Both the position numbers and the translations under genes were made by a program. Under the pieces are notes generated by a model that saw nothing but the letters and a program-made list of their open reading frames with translations, was not told where the DNA came from and ran no database searches. A stretch of 64,000 nucleotides of DNA from Pyrenula massariospora (lineage: Eukaryota > Ascomycota > Eurotiomycetes > Pyrenulales > Pyrenulaceae): positions 2,356,001-2,420,000 of the forward strand of contig JAGFMI010000002.1 of the NCBI GenBank assembly GCA_021030905.1, given 5' to 3'. Below are positions 35,118 through 47,542 of the stretch, piece after piece. Every line of letters begins with the position of its first letter. Within the stretch, counting starts at the first letter, position 1.

Positions 35118-35591
35118 GAGAACAGGGCCATGGTCTCGTATTCCGACCACCAGCGATTTCGGCCTCTCCTGGAGTTGCCTCCATGTAATGTATTCTAAAT
35201 CGCGGAGAGGTTGTATTTGGTTTTAATGTGGCGTTGGATTGATCGTCAATACAAAGGGATGTCGTGGATCTACAGAGTAGTGAGGATAACCCACCCAACG
35301 CACTTTGAGTTAGGCTTCTCAAGAATTGGATCTCTTTAAGGAGCGCAGGCAGCCTTGCATGCCTTGACGCACGTGATGACCCGGCTCAACTTCGGCGTAG
35401 CAACGTAGCTGTGGAAAAGTGTCTGGATGGCACCGCTTTGCACGTCCGCCTTGCAACCAAGGTTCGAAAAGGACCCTCGAGAGGTTGCCGTGTGGAATAC
35501 TGAATCATTCCCCTGTATCCTGTTCCACAACTGGAAGATCATTCTACAAGATGAGGTGAATTCCCTGGTATTCCCTCAGCGACAGACCACC
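35118..35591. other. intergenic between NCS1 and the TM9 gene
   Basis: No gene. An open frame runs into the TM9 gene in frame from 35427, but its first 55 residues lack conservation-like features and would displace the signal peptide, so they are taken as leader sequence. Confidence 0.5.
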
Positions 35592-37602
35592 ATGCGACCA
35601 GACACTTTTCCGGCATATGCCGCTGCTCTCTTACTCTGGCTTGCCGTACCGGCGACGGCATTCTATCTGCCTGGTGTCGCGTCTACATCGTACAAGGCTG
35701 GCGACAAAGTTCCTCTTCACGTCAATCGACTGACGCCGGCGCTCTCTCCGCAGGATGAGCAGCTACACTCGATCCTCTCCTTCGACTACTATCATCCCGC
35801 TTTCAGATTCTGCCGGCCAGAGGGGGGACCGCAATGGGTGCGAGAATCTTTGGGAAGTATCATATTTGGCGATCGTATCAGAACCTCGCCGTTCGAGCTG
35901 CATATGGCCCGGAATGAGACCTGCAAATCGTTGTGTGACGAGAAAAAGTTCGACCACAAGGCCGCCCAGTTCGTGAACCGCAAGATACAGCAGGCCTACT
36001 ACCTCAACTGGCTGGTCGACGGGCTGCCGGCGGCCACCGTGAATCAAGATCCGCAGACGGGGGACCTCTTCTACAACCCCGGATTCGCCCTTGGCAACGT
36101 CCACCCCGACACGGGCCAGCCCGAACTCAACAATCACTGGGATATCCTGATCGACTATCACAGGGCGGGGATTCGCAGTCAAGACTACCGCGTGGTCGGC
36201 GTGATCGTACAGGCGCGTTCATATTCAGAGTCAAGGAATTTGGATGACGGCAGGGCCGAGTGTGCCGAAGGAAGCAAACCGGTCACGCTCGACGAAGAAG
36301 GCGAGACGGCGGTGACCTGGACCTACAGCGTCTACTGGAGGGAGTCCCCCACCGTCTGGGCCACACGATGGGACCAATATCTTCACGTCTTTGACCCCAA
36401 GATCCACTGGTTCTCCCTGATCAACTCCACCATCTTCGTCGTCTTCCTGGTGGGCATGGTCAGCATGATCTTACTGCGCGCCTTACGCAAGGACATTGCT
36501 CGCTACAACCGGCTCGACGCCTTTAACCTCGACGACCTGACGGGGACGTCCGCCGTGGCTGAGGACGGAGTTCAGGAAGACTCGGGGTGGAAACTTGTGC
36601 ACGGCGACGTCTTCCGCTCGCCCCGGTTCCCGCTCCTGTTGAGCGTCCTCCTCGGTAATGGTGCACAGCTCTTCGTCATGGCCGGAATCACCGTCGCCTT
36701 TGCGCTCTTTGGCTTCCTCTCGCCGTCGAATCGCGGTTTCCTGTCCACGGTCATCCTGTTGCTATATACGCTCTTCGGGTTCATCGGCGGCTACGTGTCC
36801 GCTCGCAGCTACAAGACCCTAGGCGGTGAGAATTGGAAAGTCAACATCGCTTTAACTCCCGTCTTCATACCGGCCATTGTCTTTAGCGTCTTCTTCTTCC
36901 TCAATCTTTTCGTATGGGCCAAGGGCTCCAGCGGAGCGGTCCCTTTCTCCACCATGATCGCTATCGTTCTCATCTGGTTTATGGTCAGTGTACCGCTCAG
37001 CGTCGCCGGCAGCTGGGTCGGTTTCAAGCACACTGAGATTGCGGCGCCGACCAAGACCAACCAGATTCCTCGACAGATACCGCCGTGCGCGACGTCGCTC
37101 AAACCTCTGCCCTCTCTCCTCCTGACCGGCGTTCTTCCTTTTGGGGCCATCTTTGTGGAGCTCTACTTCATCATGACCTCGTTGTGGACGAGTAAAATCT
37201 ATTACATGTTTGGCTTCCTCTTCATCTGCTATGGATTGATGATCATCACCACAGCCTGTACGACCATTCTCCTTATTTATTTTATGCTCTGCGCGGAGGA
37301 TTATCGATGGCAGTGGCGAGCGTTCCTTGGTGCCGGCATGACGGGGGCCTACGTGTTCCTCAACGCCCTGGGATTCTGGGCAACGCGGGTGCGATTCGGT
37401 GGCGTCACCGGCGCAGTTCTATACATCGGCTATTCAGGCCTCGTTGGATTTCTGGTCTTTGTTCTCACCGGTGAGTGGGCCGTTTGGTCATTAATTTTGA
37501 CGTGGTGGGCTCTCACTGACACGCTTACTTGCAGGGTCGATCGGCTTCCTGGCATCGTATGCCTTTGTACACCGGATCTATGGCTCCATCAAGGTGGACT
37601 GA
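35592..37602 (+). CDS. TM9/EMP70 family nonaspanin (endomembrane protein)
   Basis: Two exons (35592..37470, 37535..37602; 64-base intron) give 648 residues. Features in order: a signal peptide ending ATAFYLPG; a long lumenal domain with FDYYHPAFRFCRP, HWDILIDYH and RWDQYLH; then nine membrane helices starting at IHWFSLINSTIFVVFLVGMV. Family landmarks are GWKLVHGDVFRSPRFPLLL, the polar stretch TKTNQIPRQIP, and YYMFGFLF. The second exon supplies the last helix and the C-terminus SIKVD, the K-x-D/E coatomer-binding signal that keeps TM9 proteins in the Golgi. The role in the family is Golgi/endosome membrane-protein sorting, adhesion and metal homeostasis (yeast Emp70/Tmn2/Tmn3). I chose the ATG that directly precedes the signal peptide. 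Which yeast paralogue is closest cannot be decided here. Confidence 0.94.
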
Positions 37603-38568
37603 GTTAGTGGCCTTTCAAAGCCAGACTATGGATGTGCAGCTACGATCCAATTTGTGTGCGGCTAGGCTAGGGTAGGAAATCTGCAGTATTCAATTTTTCT
37701 ATCCATCTTCTTTTTCGAGAAAGGCATCTCATTTCTCTTCCGGCGTTTCCATCTAGAATGCAGTACTGGCACGCTAATTCGGGCGTTGTCTGGCTCTCCT
37801 GAAAATCATAGCCGGCTATCGGCAACGGCTTAAGCTAGGGTTGTAGACAGTTCCCAACTAAGGGGCACGACAGGGGATGCGGGCCGGGATATGGCATCCT
37901 ATCTCATTGATTGACGACAAGGTCTGCCTTCCACATACAGTGGATTGTGCGTCCATTGAAGAGAAGTTTGGAGAGGTACACAATTAGATCCATGCGGTGA
38001 ATTGAAACTTCTCCCGCCTTCCACCTGGGTCGAAAAGAGGTCCCTAGCCCATACTAAATCCGGCGCTGTAACGATAAAGTACCCTAAATGCCGTCATCAG
38101 CCAGGGAGCCTAGCATCGGCCTTGCCCTGGAGAGTGACTTCAGTCTCCCCACATATCCCAAGGCCAACGCGGTATTTTTCATTGTCGCTCCAGGCTCTGT
38201 GATGACTTGACGAAGGTTCACAAAAGTCGAATCTTGACATTGCGGCGGGTTCCTGCTTTTGGATTTGCCTAGCCAGTCCTTGGTTCAGGCGTGTGCCTCG
38301 CGCCGCACCTTGGGGGCTCGAGACCGCACCTACGTCATTTTGTCATTTTCAGCCCTCCGCTGGCCAGCACCTCCAAATCCAAACACGCCTGGACCACACC
38401 GGCTCACCGTTAGGCCTACTCGCTGTAGAGCGTATACACTCGCTTCGATTCTTTTACACTTCTTTCTAGAGATGCCTAAGTATCTTTGCGGGGATTGAGA
38501 TTGGCGCAGGAACGCCGGGAAGGCTTATTGTACCGGATGGGGGAGCGTACGGCCTGTGGAAACACGCG
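37603..38568. other. intergenic, promoter of the PAS hybrid kinase
   Basis: About 970 bases without a recognisable gene. It must hold the TM9 3' end and the promoter of the hybrid kinase at 38569. No motif can be supported. Confidence 0.5.
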
Positions 38569-41500
38569 ATGACCTCGCCTTCTTTGCGACCAAGCTCCTC
38601 GAAGCCACTCCAACGGCCCACGACGCATCGTTCTCGATCATCGAAGGAGTCGGATCGCCAGCATGGCTCGTCTACAGAGCCTCACACCTCGGGGGAGACC
38701 ACGCGCAAAGCGGAAGACCCACCCACAGCAACCACCTTGGCCAAATCACCCGAGCATCCACCCACGGATCCGTCGACTACGAGCATCGATGAGTTGAAGA
38801 GGAAGATGGAACAAGCACTGGCGCTTAAGCAATCGTTACCGCCGTCAGAATCGCCGAAACTTCCGGGCAATTCGTCATCCGATGAGCAAAATATTGCACT
38901 GCGAAGAGCCGCAGCGGAAAGGTCATCCTCCACCGCCGAACTTCCCACATCTCAGACCTCGAGCAGTGGCACCATTGGGACGTCCACGGATTCGGCTCGG
39001 ACGGTCAGAGCCGGCGCCGCAGAGACTCCTGGCAGCATCCGCACCCCATCCTATCCCTTTCCAAGAATGAATCTTCAGCTCCACAGAGGTTCGAGCCAGA
39101 TGTCAGCTCCCTCGCATCGGCCTTTCACGCTGCTGTCGCCTACCAACGCACCGGCCTCCAGTCTGCGAGGACATCCCCTCCGGACCAGCGACATTCCCGA
39201 CTCTGATCCCGGCACGCCCGCTCAGCCGCAGCGGATTGAGCTCTCGAGGCAGGTCTCGCCCGCTGTCGAAGATCCCGACTACCCGTGTCCCAGTCTCTAT
39301 GACCTGGTCCTTCTCCTCAATTCAGCGCCCGGCCTGGAGTCGTGGTGGTCCAACGTAGCTTCCATCATGTCCGAGTGTTACGGCGCGGAGCGGGCATCGC
39401 TGGCTGTTCCTGGCGACATCACCGATCTGGAGAACGTCCCGTGGGGCCAAAAGGCGACCTTCAACGCCTTCGGCACCGACAGCGTGGACTCCTCTTTTCG
39501 TGATTCGTTGGCACCTTCGGAACATTCTGCGAGCCTCTATCAACAGGAGCCCGTCAGCGGAGGCAAGCGGCCCGAGGCAGATATTCTCGATGCTCGGGAA
39601 GGCGTTCCGAAGCCGTCCTCTGCCGAGAAGAGGAAAAAGCCACCGCTGGAGACACGCCATTCATTTGCCGGCTATCCTGGAGACCAATCGCGCCACGGCC
39701 CTGCACAGAGACCACGTGGACCCGTTCGCACTGCCAGTACACAGTCAGCCTACGGCACTGATATTTCCGTGAGATTTAGAGCCCCCGCTGGTGGCATAGC
39801 GGAAGAAACCAGCAGCGACGAGGAAGATGTCCGAAGGCGAGCGCGGCCGTCGCCTCCGCGTCGAACGACGTCCACGTGGGAGTCGGAATTCACTCCACCC
39901 AAGCTCCTGGTGAACCAAGTTCCGGTACCGCTTGAGCAGGAGCCTGACGCGCTGGTTGTACGAAGCGGCATCGTCAAGCTCTTCGGGAGACGGCGGCCCT
40001 TTGTACTCACGCGCGAGTATTACCAGGATCATCATGAATCTTCCGATGAAGGTGGTCCGCAGAGGACAACTGAAGACAATCACCATCGGTCTGGCGGAGA
40101 AAGATCGCGACCCGCCCAGCGAGAGCGCACGCGTCGAGTGCGGTCAAGCTCGAAGCCCCTCAGACCGGAGCTGCCTTCCCACAGATCGAGCAAGAGGACC
40201 GGTGTCGATCTCGGCGCTGGTGGAAGATCTTACGACGAGTATGAGCAAGTAGAACCGTCGGCCTGGTCACAAAGCCCTGCGCCGTCGCCGGCTGCACGAC
40301 CGGATCCTGTCGAATCGCCATTCTTTGTGGACTCTGGTCGCGTAGACGAATCGGCGTTTACCCAAAACCCTCCGCCCCACGATTATTCGCAAGCTCAGGC
40401 ACTCGAGGCGATCGGGACCGATCGCTCCAAGACCGTCATCCACATCCCGTTGATTCCTTCCTCCCCTCTCGGCCCCAAGACGTCAAATGACCTCCGATTT
40501 CCCATTGCCATTGTCTCGATACTGTCGTCGATAACTCCATACCCCGCCAGCCTACGGCGCTCCCTGGCCGACCTTCTTCCCCTCTTGGCGTGCACGTATT
40601 CCACCGCCCATCAGTACAGTGAGCTGGAAACGCAGCTGGCTGGCCGCCGCATGAGCCGATATGTGCAGGGCTTCGGTCTAGGCGGAACCTTTTCCGACGA
40701 GACGAGCGAGCTAGAGCTTGTGGCCGACCTTAGCGGCCAATTACCACGCGGGTCGGAATCGCAGAGCGGGTGGTCTACACGAGTGAATGAGACCGTGAGC
40801 GGAGAGTCGTCGCTGAAGAGCCCCGCCGTCTCTCGCACCGGGACGCCATACCTTGAGCAAGGTGCTTGGGGGTTGTCCCCACAACCACAGACCCCCGGCC
40901 GAGCCGGTGCCGATGTTTTGGATAGTTACTTTTCCGCTCACAGAATAAAGACGGCGGTCCTACAGACTCCTGGTGGCAAGCAACATGCTACAAGTAACAC
41001 CGACCATCAAAGCCACAGACGCGTCGCCTCGGTCACCAAAGGTCAAAAGATGGCTGTGGAGGAAGCCGCGGGAAAGTCAAAGGCGCCACGACCGGCATCA
41101 GGGAGCCAGACTGCACGCCGGGCTCGCCCGAGTTCAAGCACACGGCAAGCCTCGCAGAACCAACCCAGGAGTGGCGGCGGTCCCGACAACGAGGAAACCG
41201 AGAGCCAAGTCAGCAATACCTCTCCGGCCTCGGTCTTGTCGAGCGAGCTTCTCGAGGCAAGCGTCAACAAGCAACTCTCGGTTGCCTCTGTCGGACTCGG
41301 CGCCCATGGCCTGCCAGATCTTATATCGCAGATCCTGCTGAATTCTTTGCCCCTACAGCTATTTCTGGCAAAGCCAAAGACCGGAGAGCTGGTGTGGACG
41401 AACGCGAAATTTGACGCGTATCGGAGCCACGGTCATGGCCGAGTCCGGAGTCCTTGGCAGAACGTACACGATGAAGACAAGAGGGCACACGTCCAGGAGT

Positions 41501-44500
41501 GGAAGCGTGCTTTGCGGTCTGGCTCACAGATGACGACGCACATTCGCGTGAAACGCTTTGATAATGACAGCGACTATCGATGGTTCATCTTCCGGGCCAG
41601 TCCCCTATTATCCAACACGGGGCAGCTGCTCTACTGGATCGGATCATTTCTCGATGTGCACGAGCAGAGGCTCGCGGAAATGAAGGCATCGGAGGAGAAG
41701 CAGGTCTTTGCGCGCGATTCCAAGTACATCGCCTTGGCGAACAGCATACCTCAGATCCTGTTCGAAGCCGTCGAAGATGAAGGCATCGTTTCCGCCAACG
41801 AACAATGGCCGACCTTTTCAGGTCAAAGTATCGAAGACTCCCTGGGGCTGGGTTTCGCCAAACACGTGCATCCGGAAGATTTGAGAAAGTGTGGGATCTT
41901 GACGCCACAGAATCAAGATGATCCTCGCTTTCGGACCATTGTGAAGCAGCTCCGGCGGGTCTCGGGCAGCGAGCAGTCCTACTCTTCGACCGATGTTTCT
42001 TCCAAGAGCGGTTCCTCCACCCAGACTCTGCACGCACAGCCCCGTTCCCCGCTGCCTGAGAAGGTCGCACAGGAGCCCGCTCTGAGCAAGCTCGTCCAAA
42101 AAGGCGTGTTCATCGCAGAGCGTGACGAGAACAACAATTTCTCGTATTCCACAGAGATTCGGCTGTGCTCAAAGGGCGGCGAATATCGGTGGTTCCTCGT
42201 GCGTCTTGTCAAGGTCGAGTCTTCAGTGTTGATCGCCGGAAAAGCTTCATGGTATGGGACTTGCACCGACATCCACGACCGCAAGTATCTGGAGCGCGAC
42301 TTGAACAATGCAAACGCGAAGCTCAACCAACAGATGGAGTCAAAGACGAAATTCTTTGCCAACATGTCGCATGAGATCAGGACGCCGTTGAACGGCATTC
42401 TGGGTTCGATTCCCTGGCTGATCGAATCCTCGTTAGACAATGATCAGAGGCGAACCCTCGACACGATCCAGAACAGCTCCAACAATCTTCGAGAGCTGGT
42501 GGACAACATCCTCGACGTGACCAAGGTCGAGGCCGGGAAAATGACCTTGGTGTACAAGTGGTTCCACGTGCGCCAGCTCCTAGAGGAGATCATTGATACC
42601 TTGGGCCCAAGAGCGATCGACAAGGGGCTCGAGTTGAATTATACGGTCGACCACAACGTGCCGTCGGTCGTCAAGGGCGACCCTTTCCGTCTGCGGCAGA
42701 TTTTGATCAACCTCACGGGCAATGCGGTCAAGTTCACCGACGAGGGCGAAATCTATACTCATTGCTCCGTCCATGTCGAGAATACCCCAGGGGGCGAAGA
42801 GGGTCGGGAGCGAACGACGCTGATGCTTGTGTTTGACGTCGTGGATACGGGACGCGGATTCTCTGAAGAGGACATTGAGCGACTCTTCAAGCATTTCAGC
42901 CAGATCGAGGGGAGCAACGCTCAGAATGATGCGGGATCCGGGCTCGGGCTGTTCCTTTCCAAGCAACTTGTCGAGATGCACGGAGGCTCGATGAGAGCCA
43001 AGGGCCGGCCGGGCGACGGGGCGACATTCACCTTCAGTGTCAAAGTGCAGGTACCATCCGCTACCGAACACCCGAAATCTCCGACGGCAAAGACTCGTCG
43101 AAAACGGTCCTCCCTCAGCGGATCCGGATCGGCGTCGCCAATCAAATGGCCAGAGACCCGATCAGCCTCGTTCAAGTCTTTCATGTCCATGGGGCCGGCG
43201 GGCCAAGTCACTTCGCCCGAGTCGGTGTTGGCACTTTCGTCCCCTAGCTCTGGCCCGTCGACGAGGTCGACCTACAATCCAACAGAGCAGTCTTCAGTGT
43301 CTTCAGCGATCCCTACACCAGAGTCTCTCGACCCTGAATTGCCGACAGCGCGACCCAGGCAACGTTCCGGCGAGAGTACCACTGAGCGCCAAACATTTTC
43401 GGAGATCGCCATCGTTACGGGACCTGTGGTGAAGAGGACCGTCAGCCAAGATTTGTCAGGCCCTGCCATTCCACCAGAAACCCTCCACCCGACCACGTTT
43501 TCCATTGTCGTCATCTGCCCGGCCAAGCACGCTCGAGCTGCCATGAAGCAGCACATCGAACAAGTCGTGCCCCACTCGATCGCTGCCAACGTGACCACGT
43601 TGACGAGCGCTGACGAGTTTCTGTCCCTGATCCATGGACCGACGAACCCTGTTTTCACACATATTGTCCTCGACCTCCGTCACACCCACGACGTAATCCA
43701 TTTCATGGTGCAAGTCTCCAAGCTAGAGCTATCAATCCCTCCCACATTGATCGTCATCACGGATCACTACCAAAAACGAGACATCATGGATCAGTACAAA
43801 GCCATGGTGGCTGCTGGACGAAAGGTATACCTGGTCACGAAGCCCGTCAAGCCATCTATCTTCGCCGTCATCTTCGACCCAGCTCAACAGCGCGGCCTGA
43901 GCAAGGACCGAAATCGTGACACAGCGCAGTCGGCAACGCAAAACTTCAAGAACGTGGCTGAAAAGGTCAAGTATGTGATTGGTGGATGGCGGTTCCGTGT
44001 TCTACTGGTGGAGGATAGCGATGTTAATCGAATGGTAAGACTCCTTTTGCCTTGGATGGTTTTCCGCATCTTGACGCTCTCAGGTCATCTACCGCTATCT
44101 GAAGAAGGTCGAGTTGGCAAACGATCAAGCCGAGAACGGGCAGAAGGCCCTGGATCTTTTGTTCTCCAACCCTCCGGACCACTACTCTCTCATTCTTGTA
44201 AGTGATGACCATTATACGCCCGCCGACGTGAATCTTACTTGTCGACAGTGTGACATCCAAATGCCCGTCAAAAACGGCTACGAAACATGCCGAGAGATCC
44301 GAGAATGGGAAGCGGCCACCAACCGCCCGCCCATACCGGTCATGGCGTTGACGGCCAACGCAATGCCAGAGGAGAAGGCGGCGGCCGCCTCAGCAGGCTT
44401 CACGGACTACTTGACGAAACCGGTTGATTTCAACACATTGGGAGTTATGATGACCACGTTACTGGACCGCAAGATCCCACACGTGTTTTTGCGCGATCGG

Positions 44501-44521
44501 CCTGATCGCTTGGGCGTTTGA
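38569..44521 (+). CDS. PAS-containing hybrid histidine kinase with extra receiver-like domain
   Basis: Three exons (38569..44034, 44084..44197, 44249..44521; introns 49 and 51 bases) give 1,950 residues. The N-terminus is a 230-residue Ser/Pro-rich region. A GAF-like domain is apparently split by a long disordered insertion (about 237-330 and 640-690). Two PAS domains follow (about 917-1035 and 1046-1244). HisKA has His1268 in NMSHEIRTPLNG; HATPase has FRLRQILINLTGNAVKFTDEG and GSGLGL. A receiver-like module lies at about 1643-1771 (HIVLDLR, TKPVKPS). The canonical receiver near the end has LLVEDSDVNRM, Asp1862 in CDIQMPVKNGY, and Lys in TKPVDF. The two introns cut the receiver; unspliced transcript would end early and lose Asp1862. 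It is a cytosolic sensor kinase feeding an HPt phosphorelay; its signal is unknown. The receiver resembles that of PAS-type kinases such as S. pombe Mak1, but I do not assign a group. Confidence 0.92.
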
Positions 44522-46750
44522 GTCGAGACGACTAGGGGATTTTCCACACCTTCCTTTTCTCCTTGAGACTTGTGTTTTGGGGATCGCGACGCATCAGCGT
44601 ATCAGCACGGCGGGCTCTTGTTTGTCTGCTTGTTTGTTATTCTTCTGTGAGGTTAAAAAAAGAGCGAAGCATTGCTGGCGCTTGTCATTGTTCGTATACA
44701 GATCCATCGTCTGCATGGTCACGAATTAATATTGCATGGTTATGGGATCCGCATCTAGCGATTTCTGGGGGCCATGGATACTTTACCAATTGTTTTCTTC
44801 TGTAATTCTCGAGGTAGTGGAGATGGAGGAGCTCAATGATCGGGTTAGGAATCGGGGGAATTGTGAAAGGGAAAATAGTGCTGCTGTAGTCCTGAGACAT
44901 GTATGCAAATGGTAACTCTTTGCCCCAAGGCTAAATTAGGGCACAAAATCTTCGTCATAGTCAAGGCTGCTACATGTGATGGCCCGCCCTTTGCCTTGAC
45001 AGCCTCGATTCAGATTGGAAATCGGTAGGCTCATAGATTTCTTGATGTTTCATCGCCCGAAAATTGTTCACCGCGATTTCACGTCCAAGATAACTGAAAA
45101 GTAGCCCGCGAGAATACGGCTCGGTAAATGACGATAGAGCGCACAGGTCACGTCGGTGCGCCTTTTAAAGCCTTGCCATAACGTGCGTTAGTTACCGACA
45201 TCGCCAACCCCTCTTAGCTGGGACGTGTTAGCTACTCTATCTAGGATAGTTGGCGTCGACTTCATCGCGCAAGAGAAAGATTGCGCATCCTTTCTTAATG
45301 CTTCCGTGAATTCCTTTCTCGCCGGTGGTCTCTTGCTGTGGCGTCGAGAAACGCAAGGCTCGCTGCGCTGGTCGTCGCTTCCGTTGACGCTGGAGTTTTA
45401 TCGTGGTGGGTGCCGCCAAGCGACTTGTCACCGGACGGCTGCCTTGCTTCGACTTGAGAAAATGGCCCAGCATTTGAAGTCTGGTTTCGCAGTGTGGCAG
45501 AGAACAAAGACCTGGCGAGAGTTGAGAGTGTCAGTGATGAACAGAATACCCTGGCGAAGCCGGACCTCAGCACTCTCCCTGTTGGCGAATCTTCCAGGGA
45601 CTGTCGCACCTATATCTCCTGTATGAGCGCCCATGGCCAGAGAACACCAGGGACCAGGAGCGAAGAGCCACCGAGACTCGCCGCCTAAAACACCAACTGT
45701 TTTACTGAAAAATGGGAATGAGATTATATACGGTATCTAGATTTACCTGATCCCCCCAAAGTACTCCGCTAAGCTACCTTTAGGAAAACTGTCCTCTACC
45801 CGCCCGACAGAAGCCCACGCTTAGGTCACCTCGCCTGCAACCGATGCCCGTAAGCCTTGCCCGGAGCAGCGACCATCCAGGCACACTGTTCTACCCGCAG
45901 ACGCCTAGAGGGGCGCCACACTGCCCCCAGTGCCTCTCCAAGCGGGTCCCTAACAACCTATCTACCGCCAGCGTTCCAGGCATGCTCCAGGGACAAAAGA
46001 CTCGACCAGCAGCCAGAAACCGCGTCGCAATCTCGACGGCGAGCCTCTTTCGCCCCCAAATGTCTCTGTCTGTATCCTAGCCAGCAGGCAATCAATCGGA
46101 CGGACGTCGACCGCGCCCAAAGGAGCAGCCTATCCACTATAAAACCGGCCCTTATAAGCAACCACCCAGGTTCAGCACCAACCCTTATAAGCCCACACAC
46201 CCAGATTCGGCATCAGGACCCCCGCCCCCTTCCCAATTCAGCAACCAACCCAGCAGATGCACCTCTAACGTCATCCCTGCAGAAAAAAGTCCAGGTTTGG
46301 CCGCGTTGTCCCACCCAACCAACCGTTCGTTCGGTGGTTAAGCGCCGAGCAGCGTCTGTGGCGTGTCGGCGTGGTCGTAGCCGCCCGCCACCGCAAAAGC
46401 AGCGAGAGGTCTGTGCCCAAACCGGGGGGATGCGCCGAGCGGGCGGGGCGGAGCGGAATTGCGAAATTGAACGACACCTCAAACAATTCGGCTCGTACTT
46501 GCGCTCTGCGTGGAAAAACGTCGTGCTAGATGCATTTTTGTTCGTGTGCGCGTGTATGATAAAGAGGAAGAAGGAAATTCGTGACGCATGCCTCCGTATT
46601 AGGACGTCGAGAAGAAGAAGCGAAAGTCGTATCGTACGTGTATCCCAGGAAACCGAGATGGGCGGAAAATCCATCACAGAGAGAAACAGAAGAAAAATTC
46701 CAAAATTCCACCCCGCGCATCTCCACCATCCATCATCGCTCTCAGCTCGC
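44522..46750. other. intergenic, 2.2 kb, no gene recognised
   Basis: It lies between the hybrid kinase and KXD1, which converge. A plus-strand open frame at 45494..45688 (64 codons, MAENKDLARVES...) and overlapping frames on both strands have no recognisable domain. A tandem CTTATAAG repeat is listed separately. I cannot exclude a small lineage-specific gene near 45.2-45.7 kb. Confidence 0.4.
46145..46216. repeat. imperfect tandem repeat with CTTATAAG cores
   Basis: Two copies of about 33 bases lie head to tail. Each has the palindrome CTTATAAG (46151-46158 and 46184-46191), followed by a CACCCAG block and a TTC-GGC/AGC-A-C-A end. The copies differ at several positions. Function unknown. Confidence 0.5.
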
Positions 46751-47542
46751 CTACTCATCATCCTCATCATAATAGCGTCCCTTCGCCCGCTTATACGCCT
46801 CAGGATGCATTCGCTCCGCTTTCGACTTCATCGACCTACAAATCCATCAGCTCACTCAATTCTCCGCCCAAAGAGGACAAACAAGGGAAGGGAAAAGGGG
46901 GACATACGACACTTTCTTCTGCGACCACTCAATATCGCGCTTCGTCTCCTTGGCCGCCTTCATGCCCTCACTGTAGCGGTGGCGAGCGCCTTTCATGCGG
47001 CGCTGGGCGAGAGCCTGGAGCTCCAGGAGCTCGCGCTGTTTGGCGTTGAGTTGGCCGGACCTGGAGCCAGAAGCTGATTAGATCTTGTAGAGATATTTGT
47101 GTCGAGCGCCGAAATTCGTGTTTCAGATGTGAAAACGATGACTGGTTTGTGATAGAAAATTGGGTTTGGGCCGGACTTACGTTTGCGCCTGGGTCGCGAG
47201 GCTGCGATCCATCCGCATGGGCTCGAACGCGCGCTCCATGCGCTCGCTCAGCATGTCCACGACGTCGACACCGCCGTATCCTGAGCTGTTGGTGTCATAG
47301 TCGTTGCTAACGCTTCCGGCGTACGAGCTGGAGTTTGCAGAGTAGGAAGCGCGGCTACCAGAGGTGGTGGTGCTGGCGTCGGAGAATTCGGGCGGTGAGG
47401 CCGCGGTGGCGGTGCGGCTGTAGGTGGTCGGGTGGGACTTGGAGGGCATGGTGATGGGGAGGGTTTTGTAGTGCGAGGGGGCGGAGGTGTAGTAGTGGTG
47501 GTGGCGGGAGGGAGGAGCAGCGGACATGGTTGCGCCGGGCAT
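46751..47542 (-). CDS. KXD1: KxDL-motif protein KXD1 (BLOC-1-type complex subunit)
   Basis: Three exons (47542..47181, 47060..46908, 46835..46751; introns 120 and 72 bases) give 199 residues. The first 75 residues are Ser/Thr/His-rich and disordered. A helical core follows: VDMLSERMERAFEPMRMDRS, LNAKQRELLELQALAQRRMK and KGARHRYSEGMKAAKETKRD. The signature K-x-D-L appears as K161-R-D-I164, a conservative Leu to Ile change, followed by EWSQKKVS. The C-terminus is short and acidic (YYDEDDE). KXD1 is a coiled-coil subunit of the BLOC-1 complex, which acts on endosomes and lysosome-related organelles (in yeast, endosomal Rab regulation). A second in-frame ATG five codons downstream is equally usable. 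A TATATA stretch at 47582-47587 lies close upstream. Confidence 0.88.

Noticed and set aside
35427-35591. 55-residue N-terminal extension of the TM9 protein
   Set aside because: In frame, but it precedes a good signal peptide and would bury it. The ATG at 35592 matches the family start.
45857-47077. 406-codon open frame on the plus strand
   Set aside because: It runs antisense through two KXD1 exons and both introns, is Arg/Ser/Pro-rich, and shows no motif. The opposite strand has a spliced conserved gene.
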